Part shown: in pieces, positions 1 to 5,801 of the stretch
Position numbering within the stretch: position 1 is the first letter of the stretch
How the letters are laid out: each line of letters opens with the position of its first letter
Assembly (NCBI GenBank): GCA_900549705.1
Contig: URPI01000096.1
Coordinates: 1-8,546, forward strand
Reading direction: 5' to 3'
Source: an uncultured Eubacteriales bacterium
Lineage (GTDB): Bacteria > Bacillota > Clostridia > Oscillospirales > Oscillospiraceae
DNA length: 8,546 nt
Notes under the pieces: generated by a model
Databases searched by the model: none
Seen by the model: only the letters and a program-made list of their open reading frames with translations
Told to the model about the DNA's origin: nothing
Translations under genes and position numbers: made by a program

Positions 1-1100
1 TTCAGAGTGACGGTGTTCTTGCCCTCAATGCACACGCCTTCGGAGAGGGTGGAGACGAGCAGCGCATCCTCCGCGGTGATGTCCGCCGTGGAATAGATAG
101 CGGGGGAGCCAAGGCCGCCGGTAGTATAGCTGCCGCCGGTGACGGAGACGGTTCCGCCGCCCCGGTCGGTGCGGATGGCTGCGGAGGAGCGGCCACCGGT
201 GGTGACGGTGAGGTTTGCGGCATTGGTGATGCCGCCGCCGGTGGTCATGATGCCGCCTGCGTTATTGCCGGTGGTGGTGATGACGGTATCGGAGATATTC
301 ACCGTGGTTCCGTCACCGGCTGCCCCGTTTCTGCCGCCGTTGCCGCCGTAGGAGAACACGCCGTTGGCACCGTCAGCGTCGCTTTCCACCGTGCCGCCGG
401 TAATGGTCACGGTGGCACCGCCCTTGGCAAGCACTGCCGCATTCAGGCCGTAGAAGCTGCAATTATCGCCGCCGTCGGAGTCGCCGCCCTTGGTTACGGT
501 GGGATTATTCAGGGTGACGGCTTCGGCGGTATCAATCAGCAGGGCATTTTCGTCATAAGCATCGGAGAGGTAAATGCCGTCCGTGATTTCCTGTGCGGCG
601 GTGATTTCCGTTGCGCCGGTGTAGGTGAAGTCGGAGGAGCTGCCGGGTTCACCGTTGCTGCCGGGGGCTGCCGGTGCGTTCATCTGGCTGCTCTGAAGGA
701 AGGCGGCGATTGCCTCGTACTCCTCCTGGGTGATGATCCCGGCATCCAGCAGGGCGCTCAGGGTTTGGTCATCCGGCATCATGCCGCCGTTGGGCGCACC
801 GTCCGGTTTTGCGTTGGCATCTCCGCCGGGGGCGGTATCAGGCTGCCCGCCGTCCGGCTTCTCCGGCGGGGTGGAGGGATTTTCTTCCAGATATTTCAAA
901 ATGGCATCCAGCGTTTCCTGGCTGATGATGCCGCCCGTCACCAACGTCTGTAAGCTCTGGGAAGAACCGGGCTGGAACATGGATGTGTTGCCGTTTCCCG
1001 GCATGGCGGGGGGCGTGTTGCTGCTGTCGGCAAAGGCAGCAGAGAAGCAGCTGGCGGTGAGCGCCACAGCGGTGATCATTGAAAGGGTACGTTTCATCAT
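1..1100 (-). CDS. Secreted beta-helix/adhesin-like surface protein, N-terminal part (runs off the left edge)
   Basis: Reading the minus strand from ATG at 1100 gives 366 codons with no stop, so the gene continues beyond position 1. A strong Shine-Dalgarno (AAGGAGG, complement of 1107-1113) lies 6 nt before this ATG; a second ATG follows directly, so the start could shift by one codon. Residues 1-24 look like a signal peptide (basic MMKR, hydrophobic core, AFA before D25). Residues 50-72 and 114-136 are two related helical motifs (LVTGGIISQETLDAI and LLDAGIITQEEYEAI) that resemble SHOCT domains, separated by a Pro/Gly/Asp-rich linker. From about residue 155 the chain is Gly/Thr/Ala-rich with short beta-strand-like repeats (for example TVTITGGTVESDADGA and GSPAIYSTADI), typical of right-handed beta-helix adhesin-like proteins of gut Clostridia. 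It is probably exported and surface-exposed; the ligand and anchoring mode are not visible. The beta-helix reading is fairly safe, a specific function is not. Confidence 0.85.
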   Translation of the reverse strand, partial: MMKRTLSMITAVALTASCFSAAFADSSNTPPAMPGNGNTSMFQPGSSQSLQTLVTGGIISQETLDAILKYLEENPSTPPEKPDGGQPDTAPGGDANAKPDGAPNGGMMPDDQTLSALLDAGIITQEEYEAIAAFLQSSQMNAPAAPGSNGEPGSSSDFTYTGATEITAAQEITDGIYLSDAYDENALLIDTAEAVTLNNPTVTKGGDSDGGDNCSFYGLNAAVLAKGGATVTITGGTVESDADGANGVFSYGGNGGRNGAAGDGTTVNISDTVITTTGNNAGGIMTTGGGITNAANLTVTTGGRSSAAIRTDRGGGTVSVTGGSYTTGGLGSPAIYSTADITAEDALLVSTLSEGVCIEGKNTVTL

Positions 1101-1145
1101 TCAGTTCCTCCTTGAATGGGATTTCTTTTTGCTTTGATGGTACTC

Positions 1146-1189
1146 ATTATAGGCAGAGTCCTGAAAATGAACTGAAAAGGACTGTGAAT
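1146..1189 (-). promoter_or_regulatory. Promoter of the surface-protein gene with three direct repeats in place of a -35 box
   Basis: On the minus strand a perfect TATAAT (1151 down to 1146) sits 45 nt upstream of the ATG at 1100. No good TTGACA lies 16-18 bp upstream of it. Instead there are three similar heptamers, TTTTCAG (1167-1161), TTTTCAG (1178-1172) and TTCACAG (1188-1182), starting 11 and 10 bp apart, with the first ending 9 bp from the -10 box. Direct repeats at about 11 bp covering the -35 region are typical of promoters activated by OmpR/PhoB-family response regulators. The regulator is not in the window, so its identity is inference. Confidence 0.55.
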
Positions 1190-1321
1190 GTTTTGATAAC
1201 CAAAAATAAACAAAGAATGAATGCCCACAGGTGCTGCCGGGTGTGGCAATGACCGGAAAAACTGTATTTGCCGTATAAACAACCTCAAATTTGGCAGGCA
1301 GAAATTGGGGGAAATTCCAGA

Positions 1322-1350
1322 TTGACAATATTTGACTCGCTTTTTATAAT
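1322..1350 (+). promoter_or_regulatory. Consensus sigma-A promoter of the btuFCD operon
   Basis: TTGACA (1322-1327) and TATAAT (1345-1350) are both perfect consensus hexamers with the ideal 17-bp spacer. Transcription should start near 1356-1358, about 12 nt before the first paired base of the riboswitch. Such a strong promoter fits an operon controlled downstream by termination rather than at initiation. Confidence 0.9.
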
Positions 1351-1368
1351 GGACACCGTAATTGAATC

Positions 1369-1459
1369 GTATTCCGGGCTCTGGAATGGAGTGCAATGCT
1401 CCGCGAGTCGGTCACTGTGAAGCTGCTGCTGCAGATAAGTCAGATACACCCCGGAATGC
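1369..1459 (+). promoter_or_regulatory. Cobalamin (B12) riboswitch, compact form
   Basis: The closing stem is ATTCCGGG (1371-1378) with CCCGGAAT (1450-1457), an 8-bp perfect match extendable by one wobble and one G-C pair to 1369/1459. Inside lie elements like those conserved in cobalamin riboswitches: a small hairpin GGAGT/GCTCC (1388-1392/1398-1402) with loop GCAAT, then GGTCACTGTGA (1410-1420), and the B12-box-like AAGTCAGATAC (1437-1447). It lies between a consensus promoter and an intrinsic terminator, directly upstream of a corrinoid-type ABC importer, the usual setting for Rfam family RF00174. At about 90 nt the aptamer is short for the class, so peripheral stems appear reduced. Identification rests on recognised motifs and context; no covariance search was run. 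Confidence 0.82.
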
Positions 1460-1494
1460 TGGTTGAACCTCTGCCGAAACCGGAGCGTGAATTG

Positions 1495-1518
1495 CCTTTC
1501 TGCCCAGAAGGTTTTTTT
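1495..1518 (+). terminator. Weak upstream hairpin with U-tract in the riboswitch expression platform
   Basis: CCTT-CT (1495-1501, with one T bulged) can pair with AGAAGG (1506-1511) around a GCCC loop and is followed by seven T residues (1512-1518). The stem is short, so on its own it would be a weak terminator. Its 5' edge shares C1495 with ATTGC (1491-1495), which is complementary to the riboswitch loop GCAAT (1393-1397), so folding here may be linked to ligand binding. Confidence 0.35.
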
Positions 1519-1551
1519 GTGTGTCCTGTTTTAGCAGGACACACTTTTTTT
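1519..1551 (+). terminator. Riboswitch-controlled intrinsic terminator
   Basis: GTGTGTCCTG (1519-1528) pairs perfectly over 10 bp with CAGGACACAC (1535-1544) across a TTTTAG loop, followed by seven T residues (1545-1551). It ends 15 nt before the btuF start codon and lies just ahead of the Shine-Dalgarno, so it can only act as a leader attenuator. The expected logic is termination when cobalamin is bound and read-through into btuFCD when it is scarce; the competing antiterminator pairing is not obvious by eye. Confidence 0.9.
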
Positions 1552-1566
1552 GAAAGGAAAACCGTT

Positions 1567-2535
1567 ATGAACATCAAAAAACTCTCCTGTCTCGTCCTGG
1601 CGCTGCTGCTCTCCCTGACCTGCCTGTCCGGTGCTGCCGTCGCCGCCGAGGATGACTACGGCGTTGTCACCATCCAGAACGGTGACCGGCTTGTCACCTT
1701 CACCTCCATGCCCACCGGCGTGCTGTGCGCCAACCTCTACTCCGCCGAAAACCTGGTGATGCTGGGTCTGGGCGACCGGATTGTGGGCAAAAACGTCCAC
1801 ACCAACCCCGCCGAGGTTCCCCTGGAGGAGCTGGCAGAGGCCTTTGAGCACATTCCCGAAATCGAGCGCTCTAACGAAAACGCCGTTGCCAGCGGTGCCG
1901 ACCTGCTGATTGGTCAAATCAGTGCTTTCAAGGACAGCTCCTGGGGCACCTACGAGCAGCTGGAGGCCGAGGGCATCAACTGCCTGACCATCACTGGCAC
2001 CATCGTCCCCGATGAAACCGTTGAGGACATTTACACCGATATTGAAAACCTGGGCAAGATTTTCAAGGTGGAGGACAAGGCTGCCGCTCTGATTGCTGAC
2101 ATGAAGGCATCCATTGCCGAAACCAACGGCATGGTTGCTGACAAAAAGGACGAGGAAAAGCCCCGGGTGTTCGTCCTGGATATGTTCAAGGAAGACCAGA
2201 TTTATACCACCGCTGCCGGTCTGGAAAGCAATCTGATTGAGCTGGCCGGCGGCATCAACACCACCCGCAAGGCAGCCGATTCCCGCTGGTTCTACACCTC
2301 CGTGGAAACCCTGGTGGAAGCCAACCCCGACATCATTATTATCAATGACTACGGCAATCAGAGCGTGGAAGACAAGATTGCCTATGTGACCAACAACCCC
2401 GCTTGTTCCGACATTCCCGCCGTTGTGAACAATCGCTTCCTGGTGGTTCCCCTGGTCAGCGTGATGCAGGACATCCGTGCTGCCAGTGCCTGCCGCACCA
2501 TGGCAGAGTATTTCTACCCGGAACTGTTCCAGTAA
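1567..2535 (+). CDS. btuF: Corrinoid/cobalamin ABC transporter substrate-binding protein (BtuF-type)
   Basis: This 322-residue protein should capture cobalamin or related corrinoids outside the membrane and deliver them to the permease encoded next. The start at 1567 is chosen because it follows a GAAAGGAAA ribosome site and yields a clean signal peptide (MNIKKL, hydrophobic core, cut likely near AVA-A at residues 24-27); the frame is open further upstream to 1396, but that would run through the riboswitch and terminator. The mature part fits the FecB/BtuF/TroA-like binding fold (PF01497): N-lobe with SAENLVMLGLGDRIVG (59-74) and NENAVASGADLLIG (103-116), a linking helix near 150-195, and C-lobe with ESNLIELAGGIN (220-231) and SVETLVEANPDIIIIN (245-260). 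The family also includes siderophore binders; B12 is assigned because of the riboswitch. No convincing lipobox is present: C19 is preceded by S-L-T. Confidence 0.88.
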   Translation: MNIKKLSCLVLALLLSLTCLSGAAVAAEDDYGVVTIQNGDRLVTFTSMPTGVLCANLYSAENLVMLGLGDRIVGKNVHTNPAEVPLEELAEAFEHIPEIERSNENAVASGADLLIGQISAFKDSSWGTYEQLEAEGINCLTITGTIVPDETVEDIYTDIENLGKIFKVEDKAAALIADMKASIAETNGMVADKKDEEKPRVFVLDMFKEDQIYTTAAGLESNLIELAGGINTTRKAADSRWFYTSVETLVEANPDIIIINDYGNQSVEDKIAYVTNNPACSDIPAVVNNRFLVVPLVSVMQDIRAASACRTMAEYFYPELFQ

Positions 2536-2548
2536 GTATGACCCGTTA

Positions 2549-2581
2549 AACAGGGATGGCCGGTTGGTCATCCCTGTTTTT
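2549..2581 (+). terminator. Intercistronic hairpin between btuF and btuC (partial terminator or 3'-end stabiliser)
   Basis: AACAGGGATG (2549-2558) pairs perfectly with CATCCCTGTT (2569-2578) around a 10-nt loop, and T residues run to 2581. It lies between the btuF stop codon and the btuC ribosome site. Since btuC and btuD have no visible promoter of their own, it probably acts as a leaky terminator or stabiliser that keeps binding protein in excess over the membrane complex, as in many ABC import operons. Confidence 0.65.
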
Positions 2582-2598
2582 GCCGATGAGGAATGTGC

Positions 2599-3660
2599 AT
2601 GAATAAAAAAGTATGGATTACGGTTCTCTTTGTTTTGCTGATTGCTGCGGTGGCAGCCTCTGCCCTGATTACCGTCAGCTTCGGCTCCACGCAGCTGGGG
2701 CTGCGGGAGGTATACGATATTATCTATGACCACCTGTTTGCCGGGGATGCCCGGGTGAACGCAGGGGTCTACCTGAAAACCCACCTGAAAATCGTGTGGT
2801 TTGTCCGCCTGCCCCGCACCCTTTTTGCCATGCTGGTGGGGGCGGGGCTGGGCATCTGCGGCGCTGCCATGCAGTCGCTGGTGCTCAACCCCATTGCCGA
2901 CCCCTATGTGCTGGGCATTTCCTCCGGCGCTTCCGCCGGTGCTTCCCTGGCACTGCTCACCCCCATTCAGTTTTTGGCAGGGCAGCGGCAAACCACCGCC
3001 TTTGCCTTTCTGGGAGCGCTGTTTTCGGCGCTGGTGGTTTACTCTCTGGCAAAAAAGGCCGGCGGCGGCAAGCTCCGCCCGGTAACGCTGCTGCTGTCCG
3101 GCACGGCGGTGAATGCGGTGATGAGTGCCGTTACCAGCTTTTTAATCTTCCGTGCCAAAAGCCCGGAGGGCATCGCCGCCGTGTATAGCTGGCAGATGGG
3201 CAGCATTTCCGCCGCTCAGTGGAAAACGCTGACCATTCCGGCAATTTTCGTTGTTACAGGCACCGTTGTGTTCACCCTAATGGGAACCCGGTTCAACATG
3301 ATGATGATGGGGGATGAGGATGCCGCCGCCATGGGTCTGCGGGTGCGGCTGTTCCGCTCCTGTATGTTCCTGGTGTGCTCCCTGGTGGTGGCCTCGCTGG
3401 TATCCATCACCGGCATTGTGGGCTTTGTGGGATTGGTGGTTCCCCATGTAACCCGGCTGATTTCCCGCACCAATGACAACCGCATTGTCATGCCCATGAG
3501 TGCCCTGCTGGGGGCGGTGTTTATCCTCTGGGCGGATGCCTTTGCCCGGTGCGCCTTCGGTGCGGTGGAACTTCCCATTGGCATTGTCACCGCCTTTATT
3601 GGTGCGCCCTTCTTTATGTTCCTAATGATTCGCAGCGGTTACGGAGGGAGCAAAACATGA
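2599..3660 (+). CDS. btuC: Corrinoid ABC transporter permease (BtuC/FecCD family)
   Basis: This 353-residue polytopic protein should form the homodimeric membrane channel of the B12 importer. Length and hydrophobic pattern fit the FecCD family (PF01032), which has about ten membrane helices. Diagnostic segments are VRLPRTLFAMLVGAGLGICG (69-88), NPIADPYVLGISSGASAGA (97-115), the cytoplasmic coupling loop GDEDAAAMGL (238-247) that contacts the ATPase, GFVGLVVPHVTRL (275-287) and ELPIGIVTAFIGAPFF (324-339). The start at 2599 is preferred over the in-frame ATG at 2593, because GAGGAA (2588-2593) overlaps the earlier codon but is well spaced from the later one. It follows btuF by 63 nt, with a hairpin in between, and its stop overlaps the btuD start. 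Permeases of siderophores look alike; the riboswitch upstream supports B12. Confidence 0.9.
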   Translation: MNKKVWITVLFVLLIAAVAASALITVSFGSTQLGLREVYDIIYDHLFAGDARVNAGVYLKTHLKIVWFVRLPRTLFAMLVGAGLGICGAAMQSLVLNPIADPYVLGISSGASAGASLALLTPIQFLAGQRQTTAFAFLGALFSALVVYSLAKKAGGGKLRPVTLLLSGTAVNAVMSAVTSFLIFRAKSPEGIAAVYSWQMGSISAAQWKTLTIPAIFVVTGTVVFTLMGTRFNMMMMGDEDAAAMGLRVRLFRSCMFLVCSLVVASLVSITGIVGFVGLVVPHVTRLISRTNDNRIVMPMSALLGAVFILWADAFARCAFGAVELPIGIVTAFIGAPFFMFLMIRSGYGGSKT

Positions 3661-4412
3661 AATTATCCTATGATTCCATTGCCGTCAAGCTGGGTGGAAA
3701 ACAGGTTCTCCGTTCCGTTTCCCTCTCCACCCGTCCCGGCGAGATTGTCGGTATTGTGGGCGCAAACGGCTGCGGAAAATCCACGCTGATTAAAACCACC
3801 TTTGGCGCAGTTCCGAAGCAACACGGAACAATTTCCCTGGACGGAAAACCCGTTACCGCCTATTCCCCCCGGGAGCTGGCCGCCATCCTGGGCTACGTGG
3901 GACAGGACAGCGAGTGCGCCTTTGATTTCACGGTGCGGGAAGTGGTCTCCATGGGGCTGTTCGCCCGCAAAAATCCGAAAAACGGAAAGCAGATTGTCCA
4001 GGCTGCCATGGAGGAATTGGGTGTCGCCCCGCTGGCGGAGCGGAATATCCAAAGTCTGTCCGGCGGCGAGCGAAAGATGGTGTTCATTGCCCGTGCCATT
4101 GCCCAGGGGGCGCACACCCTGATTCTGGACGAGCCGACCAACCATCTGGACATTTGCCATCAGCTTTTCGTCATGGACTATCTGAAGCATTCCGAAAAGG
4201 ACACCCTGGTGGTCATTCATGATTTGCGTTTGGCGGCTCATTATTGTGACTATCTGTATATGATTTGTGACGGCGTGGTCTACGCCCAGGGTACCCCGCA
4301 GCAGGTGCTGTCCCGGGAGAACGTCAGCCATGTGTTCGGTGTGAACGGCTATGCCTCCACAAGTGACTGCGGCGGCGATTTCGTCCTGTTTTCTGGCGGC
4401 ACGAACGCTTGA
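3657..4412 (+). CDS. btuD: Corrinoid ABC transporter ATP-binding protein (BtuD/FepC type)
   Basis: This 251-residue ATPase should drive the BtuC channel from the cytoplasmic side. All ABC motifs are intact: Walker A GANGCGKST (35-43), Q-loop Q83 in YVGQDSE, signature LSGGE (134-138), Walker B LILDEP (155-160) followed by the D-loop TNHLD, and switch histidine H188 in VVIHD. The start at 3657 overlaps the btuC stop as ATGA, has a strong GGAGGGAG site (3643-3650) and opens with MKLSYDSIAV, a normal beginning for this family; the frame is open upstream to 3549, but that stretch lies inside btuC. The 4-bp overlap implies translational coupling. The stop codon is shared with the -35 box of the next promoter. 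Confidence 0.93.
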   Translation: MKLSYDSIAVKLGGKQVLRSVSLSTRPGEIVGIVGANGCGKSTLIKTTFGAVPKQHGTISLDGKPVTAYSPRELAAILGYVGQDSECAFDFTVREVVSMGLFARKNPKNGKQIVQAAMEELGVAPLAERNIQSLSGGERKMVFIARAIAQGAHTLILDEPTNHLDICHQLFVMDYLKHSEKDTLVVIHDLRLAAHYCDYLYMICDGVVYAQGTPQQVLSRENVSHVFGVNGYASTSDCGGDFVLFSGGTNA

Positions 4413-4438
4413 CAAGATTCTCCGAAAGGTGCTATGAT
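4409..4438 (+). promoter_or_regulatory. Promoter of the CHR transporter pair, overlapping the btuD stop codon
   Basis: TTGACA (4409-4414) and TATGAT (4433-4438) are separated by 18 bp. The TGA stop of btuD (4410-4412) lies inside the -35 hexamer. A start near 4445 gives a leader of about 24 nt to the ATG at 4469. No terminator separates btuD from this promoter, so some read-through from the riboswitch operon is possible. Confidence 0.75.
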
Positions 4439-4468
4439 GGGGAAAATAGAAGAAAGCGGGGCACCGTT

Positions 4469-5011
4469 ATGAAGAAGCTGTTGGAGCTTTATTGTGCCTT
4501 CTTCCGGGTGGGAGCCGTCACCTTTGGCGGCGGCTATGCCATGCTGCCCATCATCCAGCGGGAGGTTGTGGAGCGGAAGAAATGGGCAACGGAGGAGGAG
4601 CTGGCGGACTACTATGCCATCAGTCAGTGTACACCCGGCGCGATTGCGGTGAATGTGGCAACCTTCATCGGGCGGAAATACGCCGGGATTGTGGGCGGCG
4701 TGATCGCCACGTTGGGAGTGGTTTCCCCCTCGGCGGTGATTATCTGCGTGATTGCGGCGCTGATTCACAATTTTGCGGAAATCAGCTGGGTGAAGGATGC
4801 CATGGGCGGCATCCGGGTGTGCGTCTGCGTGTTTATTTTCAATGCGGTGGTTCGGCTCATCAAGTCCGCCGTCACGGACAAGGTGACGCTGGGATTATAC
4901 CTGGTGCTGTTTGCGGCGGCGGTGTTTTTTGACTTTTCCCCCATTTATTCCGTGTTGCTCGCAGGCGTTCTGGGTGTTGCGTTCACAAAGCTGGGGGTGC
5001 GGGGCAAATGA
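4469..5011 (+). CDS. Chromate-transporter family (CHR) protein, short form, first of a pair
   Basis: This 180-residue membrane protein is a single CHR domain (PF02417), about half a full-length ChrA. Recognisable elements are FFRVGAVTFGGGYAMLP (11-27), the polar stretch REVVERKKWATEEELADYYA (31-50), the SQCTPGAIAVNVATFIG signature (52-68) and the glycine-rich helix GIVGGVIATLGVVSPS (73-88), followed by further hydrophobic segments. The start at 4469 is chosen because the in-frame ATG at 4409 lies within the -35 box and end of btuD; the ribosome site (AAGCGGGG, ending at 4461) is modest. Short CHR proteins are usually encoded in pairs and thought to act as heterodimers. Family members are linked to chromate efflux or anion transport, but the natural substrate in anaerobes is uncertain, so no gene symbol is given. 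Confidence 0.88.
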   Translation: MKKLLELYCAFFRVGAVTFGGGYAMLPIIQREVVERKKWATEEELADYYAISQCTPGAIAVNVATFIGRKYAGIVGGVIATLGVVSPSAVIICVIAALIHNFAEISWVKDAMGGIRVCVCVFIFNAVVRLIKSAVTDKVTLGLYLVLFAAAVFFDFSPIYSVLLAGVLGVAFTKLGVRGK

Positions 5012-5607
5012 TTCTATGCAAACTCTTTTGGGAATTTTGCAAAACCGGCCTGTTTGCCATTGGCGGCGGCATGGCAACGGTTCCCTTCCTGCGGGAAATT
5101 GCGGATAAAACCGGCTGGTTTACGGCGGGGCAGCTGGCGGATATGATTGCCGTGTCCGAGAGCACCCCCGGCCCCCTGGGGGTGAACATGGCAACCTATG
5201 TGGGCTATACCGTGGGAAGCTCCCAGCTGGGCAGCCCCTGGATGGGCATTGTGGGTGCAGTGGTGGCAACGTTGGGGCTGATTTTCCCCAGCATTGTCAT
5301 CGTCCTGTGCATCAGTTTCTTTTTGAAGCGCTTCCGCACCAGCACCCTGGTGGATGCCGCTCTGTATGGCTTACGCCCGGCCTCGGTGGCACTCATCAGC
5401 GCGGCGGGGGTGGAAATTGTGCTGTTTGCCATTTTGCGGGTGGATTCCATTTATCAGATTGGGGCGGCACAGCTCAGCTGGAAATCTGTGGCGCTGGCCG
5501 CCGGGGTGTACGCGGGAACCAATCTGATTCCAAAGCTCAAGAAGCTTCACCCCATCTGGTTTATCCTCCTGTCTGCCATCGTGGGCGTTATCCTGAAAAT
5601 GGGCTGA
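5008..5607 (+). CDS. Chromate-transporter family (CHR) protein, short form, second of the pair
   Basis: This 199-residue protein is the partner CHR domain of the preceding gene; its ATG overlaps that gene's TGA by 4 bp, so the two should be translationally coupled and made in equal amounts. It carries the same core: FCKTGLFAIGGGMATVPFLR (10-29), SESTPGPLGVNMATYVGY (50-67) and GIVGAVVATLGLIFPS (80-95), then several hydrophobic segments and a C-terminal helix. The PGPLGVN signature is closer to classical ChrA than the PGAIAVN of the partner, so the halves have diverged, as expected for heterodimer subunits inserted in opposite membrane orientations. The next gene is almost 200 bp away, and no clear terminator follows, only a short GC hairpin (GGCGGC/GCCGCC, 5609-5623) lacking a T-tract. 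Confidence 0.88.
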   Translation: MILCKLFWEFCKTGLFAIGGGMATVPFLREIADKTGWFTAGQLADMIAVSESTPGPLGVNMATYVGYTVGSSQLGSPWMGIVGAVVATLGLIFPSIVIVLCISFFLKRFRTSTLVDAALYGLRPASVALISAAGVEIVLFAILRVDSIYQIGAAQLSWKSVALAAGVYAGTNLIPKLKKLHPIWFILLSAIVGVILKMG

Positions 5608-5627
5608 GGGCGGCAGTGCCGCCGGAC

Positions 5628-5716
5628 AATGACGCTACGGGGCGTGTACCGATACGTCAGTTCCCTAACCCGCCCGATTCGATACCACTCAGAAACCGTT
5701 TCGCACACGCCCCTAC
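5628..5716 (+). repeat. Dispersed repeat, copy 1 of an inverted pair
   Basis: This stretch is matched by the reverse complement of about 6159-6263. The best block is 5651-5676 against 6238-6213: 26 positions with three differences, all transitions. Similarity continues on both sides: AATGACGC at 5628 against the same octamer at the other copy's outer end, GAAACCG at 5692-5698, and GCACACGCC-CT at 5703 onward. The copy has its own weak end symmetry, GGGGCGTGT (5639-5647) and ACACGCCCC (5705-5713). It resembles the short GC-rich intergenic repeats frequent in Oscillospiraceae. No coding potential is seen, and the remaining bases to 5791 hold no feature I can name. Confidence 0.6.
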
Positions 5717-5801
5717 AATCCATGTGGGAAGCTGCGTCCATTCACCAAACCGTTCTGCTGCGGGAGCGCCGGGCATGGTCAAATGATTGTTAAAGGAGAA
5801 A

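Noticed and set aside
139..351. Plus-strand open frames in 139-1137 opposite the surface-protein gene
   Set aside because: They are Pro/Val/Ala-rich shadows of Gly/Thr-rich repeats on the minus strand, which has the signal peptide, ribosome site and promoter.
1..660. Repetitive GGCGGC-rich stretches as a possible repeat array or CRISPR
   Set aside because: They have no regular repeat-spacer units; the pattern comes from Gly/Thr/Ala codons of the beta-helix protein.
1396..1566. In-frame upstream extension of btuF to ATG 1396 (57 extra residues)
   Set aside because: The extension runs through the riboswitch, both U-tracts and the terminator stem, has no ribosome site, and would bury the signal peptide that begins at 1567.
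1531..2991. 486-codon open frame on the minus strand opposite btuF and btuC
   Set aside because: Composition is His/Gly/Gln/Val-rich with no recognisable domain, it spans two well-supported genes and the terminator, and it is explained by codon bias of the sense strand.
3663..4415. 250-codon open frame on the minus strand opposite btuD
   Set aside because: The sense strand encodes a complete ABC ATPase with every motif intact; the antisense product shows none.
5609..5623. GGCGGC/GCCGCC hairpin as a terminator for the CHR pair
   Set aside because: No T-tract follows, so it is not a convincing intrinsic terminator; it may belong to the nearby repeat.
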